Source: JABDIY01 sp963751955
GTDB lineage: Bacteria; Actinomycetota; Acidimicrobiia; Acidimicrobiales; SZUA-35
Length of the DNA: 64,000 nucleotides
Assembly: GCA_963751955.1 (NCBI GenBank)
Contig: CAVVWM010000003.1
Span: 310,001-374,000, forward strand
Reading direction: 5' to 3'
Numbering within the stretch: position 1 is the first letter of the stretch; the number at the start of each line of letters is the position of its first letter. The notes under the pieces were generated by a model. The model worked only from the letters and a program-made list of their open reading frames with translations. It was not told the origin of the DNA and made no database searches. The translations under genes and the position numbers were made by a program. Shown in pieces: positions 1-8,489 of the stretch.

Positions 1-59
1 GCCGACGTGAACTCCTCTGCGACATAGGCTCCCACGGGGGCCAAGGGTATTGCGGCCAC
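1..59 (-). CDS. Possible 5' end of an unidentified gene, cut by the window edge
   Basis: A GTG at 59-57 on the minus strand opens a frame that reads to the window edge without a stop, giving MAAIPLAPVGAYVAEEFTS. The residue pattern is protein-like and an in-frame TAA lies about 30 bases upstream of the GTG, so translation could not start much earlier. The ribosome site is weak. Nineteen residues are too few to identify a family; the other minus-strand frame with an ATG at 25 is an alternative. Confidence 0.25.
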   Translation of the reverse strand, partial: MAAIPLAPVGAYVAEEFTS

Positions 60-128
60 ACGCCCCGGCCGCGGATCGCGGCTTTGTTATTCCCCGCGGG
101 CTGGGTTTGATGAACTCGTGTTGGGGGC

Positions 129-716
129 TCAAACAACAATGAGGCCGGCGTCAGGGCGGACGTTGACCACGATCTGTATCGCGCTCTCGGTTCGCCGTCC
201 ATCCACTCTGACCAGTGTCGGCTTTTCGAACCGGAACGCCATCGAGGATTTCCGCGTCGTGGTGAGTGCGGGGTGTGGCACATGGGTTCCTGTCGCAGCA
301 CGATGCCTGGCGATCCACCGTTGCTGCCAAGGCAGTGCCCCGATCGTGACGTCAACCAACCCATCGTTGGGATGGGACCGCGGCCCGAGGTACATGCCAT
401 CGACCCAGGCGGCATTCATGGCGGCTAGGAACTGGCCTGCCCACAGCGGACGCCTGACCACGATGTGAGCGGCAGCAACAAAGGCATGTTCACCATCGAT
501 TTCAACATCAAGCACGTCGATCGGGTAGGCCAGGGGGCTCACCCCGGGCGGCGCCCCGCCACCGAGCGTCAACAGCAGATCTCCCCCGGTCACCGTGCAG
601 GGAGCGGCACCGTTTGCCTCGATGTGGTCGGCTACGGCGGCGTCGGTTGCCAAAGATGGCCAGCCCGGATCGATATCGGATTCGGAGCCATACGCACCTC
701 CCTTCTTAATCACCAT
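129..716 (-). CDS. Lipid/diacylglycerol-kinase accessory-domain-like protein
   Basis: A 195-residue protein. Its second half, with LGPRSHPNDGLVDV followed by a basic stretch and a VRVDGR-type strand, resembles the C-terminal beta-sandwich domain of YegS/DgkB lipid kinases, which usually carries a DDGLxDV motif. The N-terminal nucleotide-binding domain of those kinases (GGDGT motif) is absent, so catalytic activity on its own is doubtful; a regulatory or substrate-binding role is inference. The ATG overlaps the true helY stop as TGATG (718-714), and an AGGAGG-like site is not needed for such a coupled start, so it is co-translated with helY. It could also be a diverged single-domain family of unknown role. 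Confidence 0.6.
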   Translation of the reverse strand: MVIKKGGAYGSESDIDPGWPSLATDAAVADHIEANGAAPCTVTGGDLLLTLGGGAPPGVSPLAYPIDVLDVEIDGEHAFVAAAHIVVRRPLWAGQFLAAMNAAWVDGMYLGPRSHPNDGLVDVTIGALPWQQRWIARHRAATGTHVPHPALTTTRKSSMAFRFEKPTLVRVDGRRTESAIQIVVNVRPDAGLIVV

Positions 717-3431
717 CAGGCGGCGTCATCGGTCTCGGAATCACCGGGATCAGCGATCTGGTTGGCGTCAGGAACCGGCTCTACACCGCTGCTCACCTGA
801 GACACCGTGACAAGATCGCGGAAGAGAGCATCCGCTGCTTGGCGCGCTGGCGCGTTGGGTGAGCGGTACCGGCGCCAGGACCGCTATCTGGGTGATCAGA
901 TCGAGAACCTGTTTGATGGTTCGAACGAAGTCACCCGGTGTTGTTTCGCTCTGGGTCAGCACCGGATCAAGGTCGACTCCCAATGCCCACTGGTAGGCCA
1001 CGTTCATGAAACCGGGATCTGGCTGTTTGGTCTCAGGCAGGTTCGCATGCCGTTCCTCTCGAGCCAAGTAACGATGCAACCTCTCCACTGCCTTGAAACG
1101 GCGGCGGAGTTCGCTGGTCGGAAAGGTAGTGCTCGAGTTGGAGCGGTCCGAACGCGCACTTCTCCCTCGGACAACGGGAGCTTTGGATCCTCGGCTACGG
1201 TCCTCGTAGCCAAAGACCGACGCCAGCGCAGCCACTTCTGGAACCGACAGGCCGTCGAACACCCCATCCTCGAGCGACTCGACAATCAACAAGTCCGCTT
1301 CGTGATAGGTGCTGGCGAGCCTCCGACCCGAGCTCGTGAGCGTCCAGTCCTCAACGTGACCTCTGGAACGTAGGACCGAAAGAACCGAATCGAACTGTCG
1401 AGCCAGCGAGTCGGTGTCGGCCACCACCGAACCACGCAACCGATCGGCGTCTTTTTCCAGCCGTTCCAGCCGCTTGAGTGCCTTGATGGCCGGTCGCGGT
1501 ATCGAATCCCAATCCAGGCGAGCCTGTGCAGTAGTGGAGTCGGGGTTGGGGCGGCGCCGACGCTTGGGGCTCACGAGACGGGCGCGGGAAAGGTCCTGGC
1601 TGATCTCGTAGATGAACGTCACGCTGTTGGGCAGGTAGGGCTGGGGAACGTCAAAGGAGCCAATGACGACTGGAACCTGATCCAAGGCCTGTCCGTTCAG
1701 TTCGTAGGTCTCTGCGTCGACGTCGACCCCAACCACCTTCACCCGGTTGCCTTTGCGGTAGGCAACCGACACAACTGCCAGATGAGGAGGCAGACCGGGA
1801 CCGTCGACTTCAATGATCTGTCCAGGTTTCAACTGGCTGAGTGCGAAGCTCAGATCGTCGGTCGGAGCATCGTCGTTCTCGCGGGTCGTCACCTCGCGCA
1901 CGACGGCCCGCACTTCCTCCAGCGGTCCGAACTCAGATTCGATCTTCCTCACCACGTCGTCGCGCCGATTCAGCAAACGCTCGAGCTCGTGTTCGGAGCG
2001 AACGATGCCAGCGTTGGCCCGGAATTGCGCAAACGAGAGATTGAGGAGTTGTCTCGCCCGCTCCGGCTCGTAACGTCGCACCAGGTTGGCTGTCATGTTG
2101 TAGGTCGGGCGGAAGGCGGAGGTGAGCACGAACTGTCGGCTCGATGCCAACCCGGCGACCTGCTCGAATGTGATCCACGGCGACCACAACACCAACGCCT
2201 GGCCGACATCGTCGATACCACGCCGACCTGCCCTACCCGTGAGCTGGGTGTACTGCGCTGGAGTGAGGAACTCATGGTGATCGCCGGTCCACTTCGTCAG
2301 TTTGTCGATCACGACTGACTTGGCCGGCATATTGATTCCGAGCGCGAGCGTCTCCGTGGCGTACACCATCTTCACCAACCCGCGTACGAAGGCAGCCTCC
2401 ACCAGCTCCTTGAAGACCGGAACCATCCCAGCGTGGTGAGCGGCCACGCCGGCTTCCAGCTGCTCGAGGAACCTTTCGAATCCGAGCGTCTGGCATTCGT
2501 CGGCTGTCAGCGGTTCGGTGTGTTGCGCGGCCAGCGACCGAATCTCAACCCTTTCCTGCTCAGTCGTCAGAGTAATTCCCGCAGACAACACCTCGCTGGC
2601 GGCGTCGTCACACGCAGCCCGACTGAAGATGAAGTGAATCGCAGGCAACATCTCAGCTCGACGCAGCTCGCGGAGAACTTCAGATCTGGTAGGGGTTCGC
2701 CACCGCCGCGCCGGGCGTTTCTGCTTACCCGGCGGACGCTTACGCCGCTTCCTGCCAATGAACGCTGCATTGGCGTCTTGGTCGAAGTCGAAGCCGCGGG
2801 CGTTCGGTTTGGAACCGGTCAGCGTTGGAATGACCTGTACAGAGCGACCGTCGCGCTCGGCCACCACATAGCGATTCTCCAGCTCGACGGGCCGGGTTGT
2901 CTCCACCACAAGCCGGGTTGGTCCTCGGACAGTTTCGATCCAATCGGCAAGCTCTGCAGCATTGCTGACGGTCGCTGAGAGGCAGACCAACTGCACACGG
3001 TGGGGCAGATGAATTATGACTTCTTCCCACACGGGGCCCCTATAGGAGTCCTGGAGGTAGTGGACTTCGTCGAGCACCACGGTGGCCAGCCGCTCGAGTT
3101 CGGCTCCTGCGTACAACATGTTGCGCAGCACCTCAGTGGTCATAACCACGATCGGAGCGTCGCCGTGTATGGAGTTGTCTCCGGTGAGCAGGCCCACATT
3201 GGCCGAACCGTGTTCATCCTTCAGGTCGTTGAACTTTTGGTTGCTCAACGCCTTGATCGGGGTGGTGTAGAAGAGCCGACGCCCCAAGCCAAGCGTCCGA
3301 CGGGCGGCATGTTCGGCGACGTAGGTCTTACCCGAACCGGTTGGAGCTGCCACGATCACGTGTTCACCGGCATCAACCGCCTCGGTCGCTGCGAGCTGGA
3401 ATCGATCAGGAACGAACGACTGTTCAGCCAC
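716..3431 (-). CDS. helY: HelY-like Ski2/Mtr4 family DEAH helicase (single frame change near the 3' end)
   Basis: Superfamily 2 RNA helicase of the Ski2/Mtr4 group. Visible motifs: Walker A APTGSGKT at residues 29-36, DEVH at 121-124, SAT at 152-154 and a motif VI of QLTGRAGRRG near residue 400, followed by the long C-terminal helical region typical of HelY. The start is a GTG at 3431. It lies 2 bases after tatC, matching the mycobacterial order tatA-tatC-helY. In the main frame the protein ends at 768 with an unlikely tail; from about 843-850 the neighbouring frame supplies RQAADALFRDLVTVSQ and runs to a TGA at 718-716, a family-like C-terminus. Removing one base near 846 restores a product of about 904 residues. 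Likely role is RNA or nucleic-acid unwinding; the substrate is unknown. Confidence 0.9.
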
Positions 3432-3433
3432 GG

Positions 3434-4234
3434 CTACGTGCCGGGACGCGCGTAGGGATCCTTCTTCTTGCGGCGTGAGCCAATGAGGATCGAGAGTTCG
3501 AAAAACAGGTACATCGGGATGGCCAATACACCAAGGGTGAAAGGGTCACCTGTTGGTGTGATTATTGCCGCGAGAACGACAACGAAGATCACGGCCACTC
3601 GCCGGTTCTTCTTGAGGGTTTGAGGTTGTACCAATCCGACCAATTGGAGGAAGACGAGGACGACCGGCAACTGAAATGCGATACCGAAGGCGAGGATCAT
3701 CTTTGTGAGAAAGCTTAGGTACTGATCGGCGGTGAAGAAGGCTTCGAATCTGTCGCCACCGAGATCATTGACTAGAACATCGAGCGCCCGGGGCAGGAAC
3801 CAGTACGCCAGTGTCATGCCAGCCCCAAGAAGGAACGTGGCAACGACCAGGTAGGGCGCCAGAGCCCGCTTTTCATGTTTGTACAAACCTGGGAGAACAA
3901 ACCGTCCTATCTGAAACAAGATCACTGGCATAGCCAGAATGATCCCCCCATAGCCCGAGAGCTGAAGTTTCACATTGAATGGTTGCAGCGGATCAGTGGC
4001 AAGGAACGTGCAGTCCTTTCCGACATCTTCTCGCAGGTCACAGTAGGGGGCGGACAAGAACTCCAGGATGGGCCCGTAGAAAATCCAAACCGCAATCGCA
4101 CCGATGAAGATAGCGACCGCCATCTTCATCAGGCGGGTGCGTAGTTCCTGGAGGTGACCCATGAGGGTCATCTCACTCGGACCAGGCCCCTCGGGGTTCT
4201 CCGAGCGCCTAAGCGGGTTCTTCATCAGCTTCAT
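3434..4234 (-). CDS. tatC: Twin-arginine translocase subunit TatC
   Basis: A 266-residue polytopic membrane protein with the TatC hallmarks: the N-terminal MTLMGHLQELRTRLMK amphipathic segment, six hydrophobic spans, and a conserved F-x-G loop region after the first span. TatC with TatB recognises twin-arginine signal peptides and exports folded proteins. The gene overlaps the end of tatB by 26 bases when started at 4234; a second in-frame ATG at 4225 is equally possible and gives a smaller overlap. The basic C-terminus (SRRKKKDPYARPGT) stays in the cytoplasm. It is followed after 2 bases by helY, so the three genes are probably one transcript. Confidence 0.95.
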   Translation of the reverse strand: MKLMKNPLRRSENPEGPGPSEMTLMGHLQELRTRLMKMAVAIFIGAIAVWIFYGPILEFLSAPYCDLREDVGKDCTFLATDPLQPFNVKLQLSGYGGIILAMPVILFQIGRFVLPGLYKHEKRALAPYLVVATFLLGAGMTLAYWFLPRALDVLVNDLGGDRFEAFFTADQYLSFLTKMILAFGIAFQLPVVLVFLQLVGLVQPQTLKKNRRVAVIFVVVLAAIITPTGDPFTLGVLAIPMYLFFELSILIGSRRKKKDPYARPGT

Positions 4235-4898
4235 TGGGGGCCGACTGGCTCTCGATGGCGGGTTTCGCTGGTGCAGTCGGCGAAGCCTGACTCTCTTGGA
4301 GCTGGCTGGCCGGGGCTGCTGAGTGCACTTCTACCGTCTTTGGCTCATTTGCTTCACGATCTGCAACGTGTTTCACCGGCGCCGCTGAATCTGCGGCCGC
4401 TGGCCCGGATTGATAGATCGGGTCCCAGGGATTGACCGGCGGGGTGACCTCGAGCTTCTTGGGTCGCGTCGGCTCGGTGATCGGCTGAACGCGATCGGCG
4501 GCCCAGGGATCAGGGCGCCCACCGTGGGTATCGTTCCCAGGGGTTGAAGCAACGCTCTCCGAAGACGACGATTCGGTCTCGGCGAAGCCACGCGGAACGA
4601 TCGGATCTTCCACCGTGCCCGTCCCCCACTGGTTCACGTCGGCGGCGTCGGTGACGGTCTTGCTGAGGTCGGTCATCCCGGTCTGAAACTCGTTCATACC
4701 CTCTTGGAATTCTTTGAAGGTGTCCTGCATCGGTTCAGTGGCCGCCATGAATTCCGCTCGCAGCGAGCTACTCATCTGGCGAGCCTGCGCTGCGTATTGG
4801 CCCATTTTGCGAACCAGCCCCGGAAGCTGCTCTGGGCCGACCACAACAAGGGCCAGCAAGATGATGAGGGCGAACTCCTGGCCCCCGATGTTGAACAT
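4209..4898 (-). CDS. tatB: TatA/TatB-type Sec-independent translocase protein
   Basis: A 229-residue protein with one N-terminal membrane helix (FALIILLALVVVGPEQLP) followed by an amphipathic helix, the TatA/B architecture. The charged residue after GP, here E in GPEQLPGLVRK, and the long tail favour TatB over TatA, though the assignment between the paralogues is not certain. The tail from about residue 75 is acidic, Ser/Pro/Ala rich and low complexity, as is common in actinobacterial TatB. It is the first gene of the tat-helY block; no second TatA paralogue is seen in this window. The ATG at 4898 has only a weak ribosome site. Confidence 0.88.
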   Translation of the reverse strand: MFNIGGQEFALIILLALVVVGPEQLPGLVRKMGQYAAQARQMSSSLRAEFMAATEPMQDTFKEFQEGMNEFQTGMTDLSKTVTDAADVNQWGTGTVEDPIVPRGFAETESSSSESVASTPGNDTHGGRPDPWAADRVQPITEPTRPKKLEVTPPVNPWDPIYQSGPAAADSAAPVKHVADREANEPKTVEVHSAAPASQLQESQASPTAPAKPAIESQSAPNEADEEPA

Positions 4899-4972
4899 GG
4901 TTTCAGGTTACCTGCGCCATTCCCAGCACCGAGAGCACTTCACAAGAAGGGTGCTCATCCCAAAACAGCGAA

Positions 4973-4996
4973 GTGACCTCGACAAATCGAGGTCAC
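4973..4996 (-). terminator. Perfect 10-bp hairpin after the zinc-ribbon gene
   Basis: GTGACCTCGA and its exact complement are separated by four bases. On the minus strand the hairpin follows the zinc-ribbon gene stop (5039) by about 40 bases and is followed by CTTCGCTGTTTT, a modest T-rich stretch. This fits a rho-independent terminator separating that gene from tatB. A second, weaker inverted repeat GAGCAC/GTGCTC lies at 4931-4954. Confidence 0.6.
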
Positions 4997-5038
4997 AGGC
5001 GCATTGGTCTCGAGCCCACTCGGGGCACTGACCAAGAG

Positions 5039-5368
5039 TCAGCGGCTGAACTGTGCCATGGCCTCTTCGAGGGCTGCGTCGTCGCTCAGCAGGTCGTGGA
5101 AGTCCAACAGGTCGTCGTGGTTGATCGGTGCACCCTTGTGATTCTCGTGCATTTCGGCCGGCAAGCGCCAGGTGGTGAACACAACACCGGAGGCGACGAG
5201 CAGGTCAATCGTGCGGGGTTCTGCACTCTTGATGACCGTCATCTCACAATGTGGGCACCGGAAGGAGTATGTGCCAGCGTTGTTGTTGTCACAGATACGG
5301 ACGTGAACATCGGATGTGGTGAGTTCCACATCACCGCAATCTTGACAGCTGGCCCGAATGGTTGCCAT
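5039..5368 (-). CDS. Small zinc-ribbon protein of unknown function
   Basis: A 109-residue soluble protein with four cysteines arranged as CxxC near residue 8 (CQDC) and CPHC near residue 39, a zinc-ribbon layout, with an acidic C-terminal half rich in Asp and His (NHDDLLDFHDLL). I do not recognise a named family; similar proteins occur beside tat or proteasome genes in actinobacteria. It has a strong ribosome site (AGGAGGAAG) before the ATG at 5368 and sits between tatB and the divergent GDPD gene. Function is not assignable from sequence; a small nucleic-acid or protein-binding role is only a guess. Confidence 0.75.
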   Translation of the reverse strand: MATIRASCQDCGDVELTTSDVHVRICDNNNAGTYSFRCPHCEMTVIKSAEPRTIDLLVASGVVFTTWRLPAEMHENHKGAPINHDDLLDFHDLLSDDAALEEAMAQFSR

Positions 5369-5381
5369 GAATTACTTCCTC

Positions 5382-5400
5382 CTACTTGGCGTACAAGTAG
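5382..5400. promoter_or_regulatory. Inverted repeat in the leader of the zinc-ribbon gene
   Basis: CTACTTG and CAAGTAG form a perfect 7-bp inverted repeat with a 5-base spacer. It lies immediately upstream of, and on one arm touches, the AGGAGG ribosome site of the zinc-ribbon gene. It could be an operator or a leader hairpin that masks the ribosome site; neither is shown. Confidence 0.35.
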
Positions 5401-5549
5401 ATTCGGCACCTCGGGTGCAACTCTTGAGACTTTGGATAAACATCGGTGACACCTCACCCCACAAGCGGTTTAGTCTGGAATGCCAGGAGCGAGACACGGT
5501 GGACCCCTGCTTTCGGTGAAACAGAGTCGCAACATCGATCGGAACCGGT

Positions 5550-6332
5550 TTGACAGACGAAATCGAAAATATTGAGCCCATGGCGCGACCACCACGACAC
5601 GCATCTTTGCGAACACCCCCCGTGGGCTTCGCCCATCGCGGTGCGCGGGCTCACGCACAGGAGAACACGCTGGAAGCATTTACGCTGGCGGTGAAGCTCG
5701 GAGCGACCGGGCTGGAATCTGACGTTTTCGTTACGGCCGATCGGATTCCGGTGCTCGATCACGACGGAGTGGTCGGTTCGAGATTTCGTCGCAAGCGAAT
5801 TGGTGAGCTCACACGGTCAGAATTACCTACCCACATTCCCGCCCTGGCGGAGCTGTATGACCAAGTCGGGGCCGATCTCGAGCTCAGTCTCGACATCAAA
5901 GATCCGGCGGCATTTCACGCCACGGTCGACGCGGCTCGCAACGCTGGGGCAGAATCAAGACTCTGGTTGTGTTATCCCGATATCGACCGGCTGATCGAAT
6001 GGCGGACTCACACCACGGCACGATTGGTCGACTCGCCCGGCCGCAATCGCATCGAAGAAGGACTTGAACGAAGGGCTGCCCGCTTGGCAGATCTGGGAAT
6101 AGATGCGCTCAACCGCCCCGCCAACGACTGGAATGCTGGGCAGGTTGCGCTGCTTCATCGGTTCGAGCGACTGACGCTGGGCTGGGATGCCCAACAGCAC
6201 CGCCAGATCACCAGCCTGATCGACATGGGGATCGACGGGGTATTCAGCGATTATGTCGACCGTATGACCGAGTGCATGGGGCTGTTCTATTCGGCCCCTC
6301 CAGGGGGACGTTCAGAGTCCTCAGAAACTTGA
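5550..6332 (+). CDS. Glycerophosphodiester phosphodiesterase (GDPD family)
   Basis: Hydrolyses glycerophosphodiesters to sn-glycerol 3-phosphate and an alcohol. The GDPD signature is clear: GFAHRGARAHAQENT near residues 27-41 (catalytic His-Arg and the EN metal ligand), ESDVFVTADRIPVLDHD (second His and Asp), a DLELSLDIK strand, and a final GIDGVFSDY segment. There is no signal peptide, so it probably acts in the cytoplasm. A TTG at 5550 is used here; an ATG at 5580 gives a 250-residue protein that still includes all catalytic residues, and neither has a good ribosome site. It converges with the RNase gene 60 bases downstream. Confidence 0.88.
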   Translation: MTDEIENIEPMARPPRHASLRTPPVGFAHRGARAHAQENTLEAFTLAVKLGATGLESDVFVTADRIPVLDHDGVVGSRFRRKRIGELTRSELPTHIPALAELYDQVGADLELSLDIKDPAAFHATVDAARNAGAESRLWLCYPDIDRLIEWRTHTTARLVDSPGRNRIEEGLERRAARLADLGIDALNRPANDWNAGQVALLHRFERLTLGWDAQQHRQITSLIDMGIDGVFSDYVDRMTECMGLFYSAPPGGRSESSET

Positions 6333-6392
6333 GCCTGTGGCCTCCTGTCATCGTGCAAACGGTCGATCTGCGAGACAGACATTCGCCGCCAG

Positions 6393-6939
6393 CTAGTCCT
6401 CTACGACGATTTCCCGGAAAGAGTTGTAATGGTCGGCGGTGTAGTAGAGCTCCCCATCTGCACCCGACACGATACGACGTGCACCGCGGGTGGATTCCCC
6501 GGGGGTTATGACGGTGAACTCCTGATAGTGCCCTCGGCCAAAGTCGGGCAAGATCCCTTCTCTGTTCTGAAAGGTGAGCCCGTCTCGATCAAAGGGATAG
6601 GGCCCACCAGCGGCGATCAGTTCCAGTGTGTCCAACGCCTCGATCGGCAGTTCGGTCACCAGGACCGGAGGCAGATCCGAGTATTGGGCAGGTGGTTCGA
6701 CCTCCACCTGCGTTTCGCTACTTGTACTTGTAAGAGTCGTTTCAGTAGCGGTCAGCTCGGGTGGCTGGGTTTTCTGCGATTGAGCGGTGTCGGTTTGAAA
6801 CGTGCCAGCACCTGCATCAACCGTCTCGGCTGGGTCGGAGGTTCCAACCCAGTAACCCGCCGCGGAAAATGACCACACCTGCCAGCAGTCCCCAGACCCA
6901 ATGTGGGACGCTGGTATTCTTTGGGTGCTGGCTGGTCAC
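6393..6939 (-). CDS. Barnase/RNase Sa-like secreted or membrane-anchored ribonuclease (one frame change)
   Basis: The C-terminal 85 residues match microbial guanyl-specific ribonucleases: LTFQNREGILP, then GHYQEFTVITPG with the catalytic Glu (residue 120 counted from the GTG at 6878), STRGARR with the catalytic and substrate-binding Arg, and TADHYNSF with the catalytic His (150). A Thr/Glu/Pro-rich linker precedes it. From the GTG at 6939 another frame reads VPHWVWGLLAGVVI, a membrane anchor or signal sequence that continues as SAAGYWVG in the RNase frame if one T is removed from the four-base run at 6866-6869. The exported form is therefore inference. RNA cleavage outside the cell or in the envelope is the expected role. 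No barstar-like inhibitor gene is adjacent. Confidence 0.82.
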
Positions 6940-7007
6940 TGCGTCAGTGTAGGAGTCCTTCAGCGACGCAATTGACCGAGTTTGCACGATCAGGCTGAAC
7001 TGGTGTC

Positions 7008-8363
7008 ATGACCAATTCCCGTGACGCCGCCCTAACCGAGGAGACCGTCGAACTTCTCCAGCAGCTGATCCGCAATGCCTGCGTGAACGACGGAACACCA
7101 GAGTCGGGCCAGGAGGTGAGAAACGCGGACACCCTCCAGTCCTACCTGCACGGCGTCGGTCTCGACGTGCAACGCTATGAACCAACTCCGGGCCGGGTCT
7201 CGCTGGTCTCCCGGATCGAAGGGTCTGATCCTGACGCACCAAGCCTCTGCCTCATGGGACACACCGACGTGGTGCCCGTGAACGAGTCGGGTTGGACCAG
7301 AGACCCCTTTGCAGGCGAGCGGATCACAACCGGTGGCGTAGACGAGGTCTGGGGCCGAGGAGCTGTCGACATGCTCAACCTCACAGCGTCCATGGCAGCA
7401 GCGTTCAGGGCGTTGGCGGCGTCGGGGTTCAGGCCCAAGGGCGACCTCATCCTTTTCGCAGTTGCTGACGAGGAGTCGGGCAGCGCACATGGGATGCGAT
7501 GGATGGCTGACAACGAGCGCGACGCAATCATGGCTGACTATGTGCTCACCGAAAACGGTGGACTACACAGCGGATCAGCAGACGCTCCATCAATCGCGGT
7601 CACCGTCGCAGAGAAAGGCGTGGCGTGGCGCCGACTACGAATCAGGGGCGTGCCGGGCCACGGCTCGATGCCCTACCGGCGAGATAACGCATTGGTGACC
7701 GCTGCGGGAGCGATCCAGCGGCTCACCGACTATGCCCCGCCGGCGACTGTCACCGAATTGTGGCGGGAGCAGGTGGACTCGATGGGACTCGATGCTGAGT
7801 TGACCGCAACGCTGCTGGACCCGAGCAAGATCGACGCCGAACTCGCAACCATGCCGGCGGCCACAGCGTCGTTCCTCCATGCCTGCACGCACACCACCTT
7901 CTCGTGCAACGTGCTCGATGGCGGGCTGATGAAGACGAACGTGATCCCCGATTCGATTTCGCTCGACGTCGACGTCAGAACGCTGCCAGGCGAAAGTGAG
8001 GCTGAAGTACGAGCTCATCTTGACTCCGCCCTGGGCGACTTTGCAGATCGGGTGGAAGTCGAAGCCTTGATGAACGACAGATCGTCAATCAGCCAGATCG
8101 ACACGCCCCTGTGGGATGCCATTGCCGACGCTGTCGCGGTTCGGTTTCCGACGGCTCGAATCACACCTCGAATGTCGGTTGGGTTCACCGATGCCCGGAT
8201 CTACCGCGAAATGGGCGCAGTCGCCTACGGAGCCGGGCTCCTCTCCCCCGCCCTCGACGCAGGGGCTTTCGGTTCTCGATTCCACGGCAACGACGAACGC
8301 ATCGATGTCGAGTCTCTTGCCCTCACCACCCAATTCTGGCTGGACACCATCGCTGCGCTGTAG
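7008..8363 (+). CDS. M20/M25/M40 family zinc metallohydrolase
   Basis: A 451-residue co-catalytic zinc hydrolase of the M20 group (peptidases, deacylases, ArgE/DapE-like). Metal and catalytic residues are visible: H85 and D87 in GHTDVV, the bridging D121 in RGAVDM, E155 and E156 in ADEESGS, and a late His in FGSRFHGNDERI. A dimerisation lid lies between about 205 and 320. Substrate cannot be read from sequence; carboxypeptidase-like or N-acyl amino acid hydrolase activity is likely. No signal peptide is present. The ATG at 7008 starts 68 bases after the divergent RNase start. Confidence 0.88.
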   Translation: MTNSRDAALTEETVELLQQLIRNACVNDGTPESGQEVRNADTLQSYLHGVGLDVQRYEPTPGRVSLVSRIEGSDPDAPSLCLMGHTDVVPVNESGWTRDPFAGERITTGGVDEVWGRGAVDMLNLTASMAAAFRALAASGFRPKGDLILFAVADEESGSAHGMRWMADNERDAIMADYVLTENGGLHSGSADAPSIAVTVAEKGVAWRRLRIRGVPGHGSMPYRRDNALVTAAGAIQRLTDYAPPATVTELWREQVDSMGLDAELTATLLDPSKIDAELATMPAATASFLHACTHTTFSCNVLDGGLMKTNVIPDSISLDVDVRTLPGESEAEVRAHLDSALGDFADRVEVEALMNDRSSISQIDTPLWDAIADAVAVRFPTARITPRMSVGFTDARIYREMGAVAYGAGLLSPALDAGAFGSRFHGNDERIDVESLALTTQFWLDTIAAL

Positions 8364-8489
8364 ATTCGCCTGCAGCGTGCCCGTTCCACAAAGGTTCCGT
8401 TTCCTTTCCCAGTCCCCTCGGGCCCACGTTCTCACGCGCTGGCGCTCGCTTCGTGGTCCCTCCGAATTCGACTCGCAACGGAGGTGGAA

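Noticed and set aside
5039..8363. A barstar gene near the RNase
   Set aside because: The flanking genes are a zinc ribbon, GDPD and M20 hydrolase; none is a small acidic barstar-like protein.
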